Shown: piece after piece, positions 35,228 to 43,429 of the stretch
Numbering within the stretch: position 1 is the stretch's first letter
How the letters are laid out: the number at the start of each line of letters is the position of its first letter
Program-made: the position numbers and the translations under genes
Origin: Candidatus Obscuribacterales bacterium
GTDB lineage: Bacteria; Cyanobacteriota; Vampirovibrionia; Obscuribacterales; Obscuribacteraceae
Direction: 5' to 3'
Length of the DNA stretch: 64,000 nt
NCBI GenBank assembly: GCA_020050835.1
Contig: JAGVKB010000097.1
Location: 50,304 to 114,303, forward strand
The notes under the pieces: generated by a model
Told to the model about the DNA's origin: nothing
The model's input: only the letters and a program-made list of their open reading frames with translations
The model's database searches: none

Positions 35228-37882
35228 ATGAAAGTGCAGCGACTTAACTACTCTGGACTGAGAACAGCTGTACTCAAGGCATCAAGCATGCTCTGCGAGA
35301 GCACCCGGCTGGGCCGGCAGCCGCCGCAGGAGCAGTCGAACGCCGGCGCAGTCCTCTGCCTGACCCCCAACGAATCAGGTCAGCTGGCTCTACTGACATA
35401 CCTTTCAGCGCTTCGGATCTTGCAGACCAACGGCACACTCAGCCAGCTGTACTCGAAAGACGCTCAATTCAAACCAGACAAAAACGAAGGGATTGATTCG
35501 TCCGACCTGCTGCCGCTAGCAGTCGATCTGCACGACAGGTTTCGCCTCTTTTGTCCACCCGAGCTCTTCGGAGCTCTGCCAGAACCGGCATTAATAAAAG
35601 ACCTCAACTGGCATCCGACCTGGGATCAGCTTGGTGATGCGCGCATCTCGGCTCACTGGTCGGATGAATCATCGCTGGGATTCGTCTATCAGTTTTTCTC
35701 CACTCCGCTTAGGCGCGAATCGCAATCGAGCCTGCAGTCAGCCAATAAGCAGTTGACACTGCGCCAATTGATAACCTTCACGCAGCTCTACACTCCGGAC
35801 TGGGTAGTGGACTTCCTTCTGCAGAACACTGTGTTGCCTCAATGGTCCGGGAAGACAAGCAAAGGCAAGTTCGACCTCCTGCTAGCAGCTGCTGAGCGAC
35901 AGCGTCTAGCCGAAGCTTCAAGCTTGAAATTGATAGATCCCGCCTGCGGCTCCGGTCATTTCTTGCTGCGAGCGTTCGACTTGTTAGTTGAGTTGTACAA
36001 AATGGAAGGCTGGTCTACTAATGAGGCTGTCGAGTCGATTTTTCAGAATAATTTAGCCGGCGCCGATATCGATCCGGCAGCACTCTGGATAGCAGCATTT
36101 TCCTTGATGCTCAAAACGCTTCGCTATGGTGGCACAGAATTTCGGGTCCGGGTAAATCTTGCCTGTGCTCAATCCGATTCCAAGGCGAGCAGCTTATTGG
36201 GTAGCCTCTCTCCGCACTGGCGTCAATCGGGCGATCATTTGCTCGGCCGCAAGTATCACGCCGTCGTAACCAACCCGCCTTACATCGGTCGAAAGTTGCT
36301 CGATCGCAGTTTAAAATCAGCTCTAAAGGAGAGTTATCGCGACTGCCACCAAGATCTCTGTGCTGCGTTCATGCGGCGTGGATTGGAGCTGCTTCTTCCA
36401 GACGGACGGCTCGGTCTGATTGGTCAATCTTCATTAATGTACCTACCCAGTTACAGCAGCTTTCGCGAGCATTTGATCGACGAAACGAAGCTTGTGACAA
36501 TTGTCGAAGCCGGTCCGGGTGTATTTCCGCTGCAGGGAGGAGAGAAAGTAAACAGCACGCTCTTCGTCGTGCAATCTGGCAAGCCGTCGGACACCGGTCA
36601 GCCGGAAGCAATATTTCTTGATCTCCAAAATTCAACCGACAAGTCAGCACGCCTGAAAGTGCTGGTATCAGGCAGCGACCAGCCAGAAACAAACTGTATC
36701 TACCGTAAGTCACAGAGTTCATTCAGGAAACATCGCAAGTCAGCATTCAACTATAAATGCCCGTCTTTCATTCCGGCAATTCTTGCTGAATGCGCGCATT
36801 TAGGTGATTTTGCCGATCTTCGTCAGGGCTTGGCGACATCGGACAACAAGCGCTTCATTCGTTACAGATGGGAAGTTCCGGCCGAAGAGCTTGGACATCG
36901 CTGGTTTCCCTACGCCAAGGGAGCAGGATCGCAACGCTGGTGGGCACCGATCGACTGCGTTGTCGACTGGCAGAACGGCGGCTCGGCCATTAAGGAAGCA
37001 GTCGCCGAATCATACCCTTACTTAAAAGGAAAGACGGCCTGGGTCGTTAAGAATGAACAGTTTTACTTTCGAGAAGGTTTGACCTTCTCATACGTCGGTA
37101 CGCGCGGATTAGCAGTCAGAAGGCTACCGCCGGGCTGCATCTTCGATGTCGGAGGCTCAGCTATTTTCGCCGGTCAAGAAGAACTCGATTTCTTGCTTGC
37201 GTACTTAAATTCATCCTTCATCAGCGCCACCGCCAAGCTTTTGAATCCAACTGTCAACTTTCAAGTCGGAGACCTCAAAGCGCTGCCAATTCTTTCATTC
37301 AGTCAAGCTGAAAAGGATTACCTCGCCGGACTGGCTAGGCTCTGCTGCACACATAAGATCACTTTGTTGGAGCCGACAATTCCAGCGGACTCCGAAAGTA
37401 CAGCTCGGCTGGCTTCGGCGCTATCGAGCGGTGGCAGGATTGACCAGCTCTGGCTGGAGTACGCCGACCGCCTAGCGCTTGCCCAAAGTGAGCTGGCCTC
37501 GCTCGAACAACAGATCGACGATTTCGTAATCGATAAAGTCATAGACTCTCCCAGTCCAGCGCCTGTACTTCAGCCGCAGCTGCGTGGCTGGATCGAGGAT
37601 CAAACCGGTCTGAGCAAGCGATGCTTGATTCCGACGATCTCAGCCGCGGACTTCGCCCGCTATGTAATTTACGCCTTGCTTCACAAGCAGCTTCCTGCAC
37701 CATATTTGACACCAACCGCCGCCGGAGAACGGTTGGTCATAACTAATTTAGACAAGCCAAATGCCACCTGGCTGGAAGAACAGATCGGATCGCCGCTCCA
37801 AGCTTACCTGGCCGATCGATTCGTCAAGGACATCCTGAGCCGATATGGTGGCAAAGCACCGGTGGCTCGGGTCAATTCCTAG
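35228..37882 (+). CDS. Adenine-specific DNA methyltransferase, PglX/type IIG-like, orphan
   Basis: 884 residues. Motif I is DPACGSGHF (237-245) and motif IV NPPYIG (349-354), the gamma-class N6-adenine layout. LRQLITFTQLYTPDWVVDFL before motif I is typical of BREX PglX and Eco57I-like enzymes. The C-terminal half looks like target recognition (LRQGLATSDNKRFIRYRWEV, then YLNSSFISATAKLLNPTVNF). No PD-(D/E)XK nuclease motif is evident at the N-terminus, and no brx/pgl or restriction gene lies nearby. It is probably a solitary methylase or a remnant of a defence locus. Confidence 0.85.
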   Translation: MKVQRLNYSGLRTAVLKASSMLCESTRLGRQPPQEQSNAGAVLCLTPNESGQLALLTYLSALRILQTNGTLSQLYSKDAQFKPDKNEGIDSSDLLPLAVDLHDRFRLFCPPELFGALPEPALIKDLNWHPTWDQLGDARISAHWSDESSLGFVYQFFSTPLRRESQSSLQSANKQLTLRQLITFTQLYTPDWVVDFLLQNTVLPQWSGKTSKGKFDLLLAAAERQRLAEASSLKLIDPACGSGHFLLRAFDLLVELYKMEGWSTNEAVESIFQNNLAGADIDPAALWIAAFSLMLKTLRYGGTEFRVRVNLACAQSDSKASSLLGSLSPHWRQSGDHLLGRKYHAVVTNPPYIGRKLLDRSLKSALKESYRDCHQDLCAAFMRRGLELLLPDGRLGLIGQSSLMYLPSYSSFREHLIDETKLVTIVEAGPGVFPLQGGEKVNSTLFVVQSGKPSDTGQPEAIFLDLQNSTDKSARLKVLVSGSDQPETNCIYRKSQSSFRKHRKSAFNYKCPSFIPAILAECAHLGDFADLRQGLATSDNKRFIRYRWEVPAEELGHRWFPYAKGAGSQRWWAPIDCVVDWQNGGSAIKEAVAESYPYLKGKTAWVVKNEQFYFREGLTFSYVGTRGLAVRRLPPGCIFDVGGSAIFAGQEELDFLLAYLNSSFISATAKLLNPTVNFQVGDLKALPILSFSQAEKDYLAGLARLCCTHKITLLEPTIPADSESTARLASALSSGGRIDQLWLEYADRLALAQSELASLEQQIDDFVIDKVIDSPSPAPVLQPQLRGWIEDQTGLSKRCLIPTISAADFARYVIYALLHKQLPAPYLTPTAAGERLVITNLDKPNATWLEEQIGSPLQAYLADRFVKDILSRYGGKAPVARVNS

Positions 37883-37912
37883 AGTCGGCGCTTGCGCACC
37901 AGAAGCCGACTC
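37882..37912 (+). terminator. Hairpin after the methyltransferase gene
   Basis: GAGTCGGC (37882-37889) pairs perfectly with GCCGACTC (37905-37912), starting at the stop codon. No clear T-run follows, so termination is probable but not certain. Confidence 0.45.
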
Positions 37913-37945
37913 GACTTAAGCGACGCTGCCAGCAATGCCACTCGT

Positions 37946-38713
37946 CTAGTACTGCTGATGAATCTTCTCGTAGTCGTTCTTCACCCATGAGAAGCCGGGA
38001 TTGACATCGTGTGAGGCGATATAGTCCGCTTCGAACGAAACCTCTTGGCGCACCGATTTCGAGGGAAATGCCAGACCGGGGTTGTGGTCGAGGCTCATGA
38101 TCGCACCGATCAAAACGTCGTTGAACTCAGGCGTTGCGGCCGAACCGACCAGCTTGGGAATGATATGGCGATCGCGAGTGACGGTGATTCTCAGCGTAGC
38201 CCGTCCAGGTCTCTGAGCGCGCTCGCTCCAACGCTGGTAGATCGCTTCTGAAAGCTGATGGTGCCAACGCTCCCAGGCGATCATCATCTCGCGAGATCCA
38301 CGCTCTGCGCCGATATCGAATTTGTTTTGCGGGGGAAGTGCGAACTGATTCGGCTTCAATACGCCCAGCCGCACATCATTCTGATCGGCCCGCCCCGCCA
38401 ACGGCTGTGAGAAAGCAGTCGGGTCTACCATTGGAGACTGCGAGTTAAGCAAAGGAGCGAGAGCCTCTCGCGAAATTCTAAGCGAATGACCTTGATTGCC
38501 AGCCGGTGTACCCGGCTGCCCGGGCGGACCCGCTTGCGGCGGCGCCAGGCGAAGGATCTCGTGCTCATGTTCGATGCGACCCTGAAGCACCTCGGATTGA
38601 ACAGGCAGTGAAATCAGCCATGGCACATTTGCGAGCAGCACCAGTATTGCGCTTAAAAGGCGACACTTGCCTGATAAAAGCCTTTCGTTTAACTTCAACT
38701 CACTAACGCTCAT
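37946..38713 (-). CDS. TonB C-terminal-like periplasmic protein
   Basis: About 255 residues from ATG 38713 (AGGAG and GAGAGG just upstream; ATG 38740, one base after the previous stop, is possible). One N-terminal hydrophobic segment (LLSAILVLLANVPWLISLPV), a Pro/Gly linker (PPQAGPPGQPGTPAGNQG), then a domain with EAIYQRWSERAQRPGRATLR and ITVTRDRHIIPKLVGSAATP, which follows the TonB C-terminal pattern. No ExbB/ExbD is near, so a true energy transducer role is doubtful. It is coupled to the TPR gene before it. Confidence 0.7.
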   Translation of the reverse strand: MSVSELKLNERLLSGKCRLLSAILVLLANVPWLISLPVQSEVLQGRIEHEHEILRLAPPQAGPPGQPGTPAGNQGHSLRISREALAPLLNSQSPMVDPTAFSQPLAGRADQNDVRLGVLKPNQFALPPQNKFDIGAERGSREMMIAWERWHHQLSEAIYQRWSERAQRPGRATLRITVTRDRHIIPKLVGSAATPEFNDVLIGAIMSLDHNPGLAFPSKSVRQEVSFEADYIASHDVNPGFSWVKNDYEKIHQQY

Positions 38714-38741
38714 GACTCCTGGACCTCTCGCCCACCACATT

Positions 38742-40028
38742 TTAGAAACCGCCGAAAATCAAACCAGCCATTCCGCCCCAAAGCGCGCCACGAACAGCAC
38801 CTTGCTTGATGCTTCCCGGCTGGCGGTTAGTCATTGCTGCCATCGCTGCACCGGCGGCCGCGCCGGTCAGGCTGCCGGTCACTGCTCTCTTGATGCGAGT
38901 CGAGCTACCCCCGCTGCGATACTGTCCGCCGCCCATACCCATGCCGAGGCCCATCCCAGCGACAGCTGGCAGCAAGCTGCCGAGTCCGCTGAGTCCGCCG
39001 AGTGAGAATCCCGGTGCGGACGAAGCATAACCATATTCGGTGCGACGAGAGGGGCTGTTGGGATCGGGCTGAATCGGCGTAATTTGACCGCTGGGCTCGT
39101 TGTCTGCCGTCTGTATCGGCGCAGTCCAGCCGGGCTGGCGATTGGTCGCGGGATCATTGGCAACCGCTGGCTGTCCTGATGATTCCTGACTTATGCCGCT
39201 CTGCACCGAACGGTACATTTGATTGTTGGGATCCTGCGCAACTGCCTTTTCGATCTGCTCGCGCGCTCGACCAAAGTCACCTTTGCCGCGATAGGCTTGC
39301 GCGAGAGCATACTGCACATCGGGATCGTTGGGAGCTTGTTGAGCCACCTGTTCCAGATTGCGAACAGCCAGATCATACTTGCCACTGCTATAGGCAGCTG
39401 CCGCATCCTCGCTCAGCTTCTTGAGCTGCGCTCGCTGTCTTTCCTGTTGAGCGATCTGCTTCTGCCCTTCGATCTGCCGGCGCTGCGTCGACTGCCGATC
39501 GCGAAGCTTATTTTCGACTGCAACCACAGCCTTCTGAACATCAGCATCGGCAGGATTCGCGCGCTGGGAAATTCTATAGTGTCCGGCTGCGCCCTCGAGA
39601 TCTCCTCGGCTTTCAGCGATCGCGCCCAGACTGAAATGAGCATCAGCATTTTCTCTGTCCATCTTCAGGACCAGATTGAAAGACTTCTCAGCCTCCGCCG
39701 CATTACCGGAGCCGTATTGCGAGATAGCTTGACGCAGCAAATCCTTCACTCGATCTGATTGCTGGCTGCTGCCGGAGTCGCTGGTGCTCGAGTTGTAGTT
39801 GTGCCGATCTTCACTGCTTCCATAAGAAGGCGCAACCGGCGGTGGACTCGGCTCTGGCAAAGTCGATTTGGATTTCCTGGTTGCCGTAGAGCTTCGCGAC
39901 GTGTCGAGCTTGGGAACGAGCGGCTTGAGATTGAGAGGCTCAGCCGCTATCGCTGTCGGCGACAAGATCAATGCCGCAACCTGCACAAAGCATATGACTG
40001 AATTTACCTTACCGCTAAAGACCCGCAT
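38742..40028 (-). CDS. Secreted TPR protein with glycine-zipper C-terminus
   Basis: 428 residues. A signal peptide ends at IAAEPLN. A Pro/Ser linker precedes about four TPR units between ~90 and 270 (AISQYGSGNAAEAEKSFNLV; ADAHFSLGAIAESRGDLEGA; PDVQYALAQAYRGKGDFGRA). The end holds AVAGMGLGMGMGGGQYRSGG and a Gly/Ala zipper (TGSLTGAAAGAAMAAMT), which may insert in a membrane. No enzyme motif. It is likely periplasmic or outer-membrane-linked and pairs with the TonB-like gene downstream. Confidence 0.8.
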   Translation of the reverse strand: MRVFSGKVNSVICFVQVAALILSPTAIAAEPLNLKPLVPKLDTSRSSTATRKSKSTLPEPSPPPVAPSYGSSEDRHNYNSSTSDSGSSQQSDRVKDLLRQAISQYGSGNAAEAEKSFNLVLKMDRENADAHFSLGAIAESRGDLEGAAGHYRISQRANPADADVQKAVVAVENKLRDRQSTQRRQIEGQKQIAQQERQRAQLKKLSEDAAAAYSSGKYDLAVRNLEQVAQQAPNDPDVQYALAQAYRGKGDFGRAREQIEKAVAQDPNNQMYRSVQSGISQESSGQPAVANDPATNRQPGWTAPIQTADNEPSGQITPIQPDPNSPSRRTEYGYASSAPGFSLGGLSGLGSLLPAVAGMGLGMGMGGGQYRSGGSSTRIKRAVTGSLTGAAAGAAMAAMTNRQPGSIKQGAVRGALWGGMAGLIFGGF

Positions 40029-40180
40029 CTTGGATCCCTCTGTCCCGAACTGTCCCTAAGACCACCCAAATCGCTCAGCCGCTGTCAGGCAGGCTCAAGA
40101 TTGATATGCCCAACGACGTCGAGTATCGCTCTCAGGTTCCGGGATTTTGCGACCAAATTGTAGAACATCTCGCTTGCAAC

Positions 40181-41380
40181 TCAGGCGATCACCGCCATGC
40201 GGTTAGCCCAGACATAACGCTTCAAAAGCGGGGCCGGCCGGAAGCGTTCACCCTTGGTCCTGAACAGAGATTCAATTTCCTTCAGGCATTGGCTGAGACC
40301 GATCTCAGCAGCCATCGCCAGCGGCCCCTTTTTTAGTCCAAGGCCAGCCATCAGCGCGGGATCGAGATCCTCTGCTGCGCAGACCTTTTCTTGAAGCACT
40401 AGAAACGACTCATTGATCATCGGCAAGAACAAACGCTCCACCGAGAACTGCGCGTCACCCTCTGGCTTGGCTTTGAGATCTTTCAGCAAATCCTCAACCC
40501 TGGGGTTTGGTCCGCTTCTCTTCTTGGTCTCGGAGTTATAGAGATAGAAACCGGAGCCGGTCTTTTGTCCCAGGAGATTCTGTTCTACCATCCTCTCCAG
40601 AATCTCCGGTGGACGGAAACGCTCTCCGTACTCTTGATAGTTGAACCTTGCTACCGCCAGGCCGATGTCCGCTCCATTCATGTCGCGCAGAGCAAGCGGT
40701 CCGACTGGCGCGGCAAAATCGCAGGCAGCTTGGTCGATCTCCTCCAGCGAAGCACCTTCCTGCAAGCACCAGAGCGCCTCATTCATATATCGGCCCAAAA
40801 GCCTGTTGACCAGGAATGAGGCGCATTCCTCCACTCTGACGGCAAACTTACCAAGCTTCTGACCAAACTCAATTGCTGTTCGAACTGTATCGGCAGATGT
40901 CTCGAGCCCCGGAATCACCTCCACCAGCTTCATCAGGTGAGCCGGATTAAAAAAATGCATTCCAACCACTTGATCGGGACGCCGCGTAAAGGAGGCAATC
41001 TGAGTGACAGGGAGGCTGGACGTATTGGTTGCCAGGATTGCGTGGATATTGCAGCAATCATCCAATTGCTCGAAAACCGCCTTTTTTAGATCGACCTTCT
41101 CGCCTACGGCTTCGATTACCAGGTCCAGATCCGGAAAGGCCGAGTAATCGGTGGCCGGCTGAACCAGCGCTCGCATCGCCTCAGCCTCGTCGACCGGCAG
41201 CCCTCTCTTGACGCGAGAATCCAGCAAGCGGTCGATTCGGCCCATCCCGCTTCTCACTGCTTGCTCGTCCACATCCTTCAATACAACTGGATAACCTCTA
41301 CCGATCAAAGCGACAGCGATCGACGCTCCCATCGTTCCGGCTCCTACTATCCCGACCTTGCCGATTTGCATATACTGCAT
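40181..41380 (-). CDS. 3-hydroxyacyl-CoA dehydrogenase
   Basis: 399 residues. The NAD site is VGIVGAGTMGASIAVALIGR. The catalytic stretch VGMHFFNPAHLMKLVEVIPG carries the His; EECASFLVNRLLGRYMNEAL follows. A duplicated C-terminal helical domain (YGERFRPPEILERMV) makes it longer than the 285-residue FadB2 type. It oxidises 3-hydroxyacyl-CoA in fatty-acid breakdown or butanoate-type routes. No enoyl-CoA hydratase domain is fused and no thiolase lies near. Confidence 0.9.
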   Translation of the reverse strand: MQYMQIGKVGIVGAGTMGASIAVALIGRGYPVVLKDVDEQAVRSGMGRIDRLLDSRVKRGLPVDEAEAMRALVQPATDYSAFPDLDLVIEAVGEKVDLKKAVFEQLDDCCNIHAILATNTSSLPVTQIASFTRRPDQVVGMHFFNPAHLMKLVEVIPGLETSADTVRTAIEFGQKLGKFAVRVEECASFLVNRLLGRYMNEALWCLQEGASLEEIDQAACDFAAPVGPLALRDMNGADIGLAVARFNYQEYGERFRPPEILERMVEQNLLGQKTGSGFYLYNSETKKRSGPNPRVEDLLKDLKAKPEGDAQFSVERLFLPMINESFLVLQEKVCAAEDLDPALMAGLGLKKGPLAMAAEIGLSQCLKEIESLFRTKGERFRPAPLLKRYVWANRMAVIA

Positions 41381-41669
41381 TCACCTCTTTGTTTGCCCGA
41401 TTAGAGATTTGTACAAATTACAATTCGTTGCCCACTTTACATTTTAAAGACAATTGGCGTTATCCCTTGTTGTCGAGTTCGAACAAAATCCGAGAACACT
41501 GTATTGACAGGACTTTTAGCAAAGGAGAATTAATCGCTTGACAACATCACATTATGAAGAAACCGATAGCTTTTTCGTAACGTTTCGTTAGAATACAGCT
41601 TAGCTTAAGCATTCATAAGAAATGACTGTCCACCTGAATAGCGATCGGCCAACCGGCCAGGAGGCGGAT

Positions 41670-42113
41670 ATGTTGATTTACCTCATTATTGCCGCGGAGC
41701 TCGCTATCCTTTATACAGTGTTTTGGTACGTATACGTTAAGGATCCCAAGCCTTACAAAGTAAAGGGTCCGCTCTGGGGAAGGTACGGCCAGTCAGGTTA
41801 CACCACCGGTAGTGTCGATCCGACTCTGCTGTGCACCGCACGTTCTCAACTGGAAACGGTAAAGTGGTGGCAATCGCCGGGCGATCAAGAATCTTATCCC
41901 GACAGCGTGCAATACAATGGCGGAGCTCCGGTCGAAAGAGCTAATACGCTGCGTTATCGCCGGACCATGCTGAAGAGATTTCCACTCAAGCATGCTGCCG
42001 CTGACTGCCTACCAGAATCGACCGAGAGCGCCGGCGCCGCACCAACCTTGTTCAATCGCGTATTTATGATGTTCGACCGAACTCTGGACGCTCTCAATGT
42101 CAAAACGAATTAG
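41670..42113 (+). CDS. Small single-TM membrane protein, unknown
   Basis: 147 residues from ATG 41670; CAGGAGG at 41658-41664 fixes the start. One N-terminal TM (LIYLIIAAELAILYTVFWYV) is followed by YVKDPKPYKVKGPLWGRYG and a cytoplasmic, weakly ordered tail. No family is recognised. The longer frame from 41622 reads through the ribosome site and was rejected. Confidence 0.65.
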   Translation: MLIYLIIAAELAILYTVFWYVYVKDPKPYKVKGPLWGRYGQSGYTTGSVDPTLLCTARSQLETVKWWQSPGDQESYPDSVQYNGGAPVERANTLRYRRTMLKRFPLKHAAADCLPESTESAGAAPTLFNRVFMMFDRTLDALNVKTN

Positions 42114-42266
42114 CAACGGCGGCTGAGCCAATCAATCTGTAACTGCAGCAGATCTATTACGTGACAAGACCGCCAGTATGCGCGCTCGGACTGAGCTAAA
42201 ATCTACTTGCGAGATTGCGCCGGATAGACTGGTCTGAGAGCTCGTAAAAGAACTGCGGAGAATACA

Positions 42267-43322
42267 TTGACTAACGATCAGGTCTTATCGAAAGAGAACG
42301 CAGAGGCAGAGCCACAGCGATTGCTGGTCGACATCAAGGAAATCAAGAAGCACTTCCCCATCCGCAAAGGCTTTTTCAGTCGCCAGGTTGGCGCCGTTCG
42401 GGCCTTGGATGGGATCAATCTCCAGGTGTTCGCCGGCGAAACTCTTGGCTTGGTCGGTGAATCAGGTTGCGGTAAATCGACTTTGGGCCGGGTGATCTTG
42501 CGGCTATTGCCGGCCACGGCTGGGCAAGTGTCATTCAGCGGCACTGATGTTTTGGCTTGCGATTCACAAACCCTGAAAGGTTTGCGCAGGCAGATGCAGA
42601 TCATCTTTCAGAATCCGTATGCAAGTCTCGATCCGCGCATGACGGTCGGCCAGATCATCGCCGAACCGCTGGAAGTCCATAAAGTTGCCAGCGGAGCGGA
42701 GCTGAAAGGGCGTGTTGCCAGCCTGATGGAATTGGCCGAGCTATCGGCCGAAATGAGCGATCGCTATCCGCACGAGTTTTCAGGCGGGCAGCGCCAGCGG
42801 ATCGGCATCGCTCGAGCATTGGCTCTTCGCCCGCAATTCATCGTAGCCGACGAGCCGGTTTCAGCCCTGGATGTCAGCGTCCAGGCTCAAATTCTCAATC
42901 TCTTGATCGACCTGCGTAAAGAATTCAAGCTGACCTATCTGTTTATCGCCCACAACCTAGACGTTGTTCGCTATATAAGCGATCGGATAGCAGTTATGTA
43001 TCTGGGCCGAATAGTGGAGTTGGGCAGTTGCGAAGCGGTTTACTCGACGCCGTTACATCCATACGCGCAAGCGCTCATCTCGGCCGCGCCGATACCTGAT
43101 CCAACCTTCGACCGAAGCAGACGCATAATCTTGCAAGGAGATCTGCCCAGCCCAGCCAATCCGCCAGCGGGCTGCCCGTTTAATACGAGATGCCCGCTCG
43201 TGCAAGAGCGCTGCAAAGTGGAAGTGCCGGAGTTCCGTGAAGTAGTGCCCGGGCATTACTCGGCTTGTCACTTCGCGGAATCATTGCTGCCGGCCGCGCT
43301 TAATTCAACAGCTGCCGGTTAG
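42267..43322 (+). CDS. Oligopeptide/dipeptide ABC transporter ATPase (OppF/DppF-like)
   Basis: 351 residues from TTG 42267 (GGAG upstream). Walker [13 protein letters not shown], signature [17 protein letters not shown], Walker [15 protein letters not shown]. The C-terminal [20 protein letters not shown] is the oligopeptide-type zone with cysteines that bind a 4Fe-4S cluster in this family. It powers peptide or nickel uptake with membrane and binding partners, none of which is in the window. Confidence 0.9.
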   Translation: MTNDQVLSKENAEAEPQRLLVDIKEIKKHFPIRKGFFSRQVGAVRALDGINLQVFAGETLGLVGESGCGKSTLGRVILRLLPATAGQVSFSGTDVLACDSQTLKGLRRQMQIIFQNPYASLDPRMTVGQIIAEPLEVHKVASGAELKGRVASLMELAELSAEMSDRYPHEFSGGQRQRIGIARALALRPQFIVADEPVSALDVSVQAQILNLLIDLRKEFKLTYLFIAHNLDVVRYISDRIAVMYLGRIVELGSCEAVYSTPLHPYAQALISAAPIPDPTFDRSRRIILQGDLPSPANPPAGCPFNTRCPLVQERCKVEVPEFREVVPGHYSACHFAESLLPAALNSTAAG

Positions 43323-43429
43323 GGCCAAGCCGATAAGCAAACTACAATAGTATTGGTGGAGCCTGCCAACAACAGTTTCAAAGTTGGCTACTTGAGGCAC
43401 ACTCTTAATTGCGAAAGACATAGGGCAAC

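Noticed and set aside
40106..40336. 76-residue + strand open frame at the end of the 3-hydroxyacyl-CoA dehydrogenase gene
   Set aside because: Largely antisense to the well-supported enzyme; no ribosome site.
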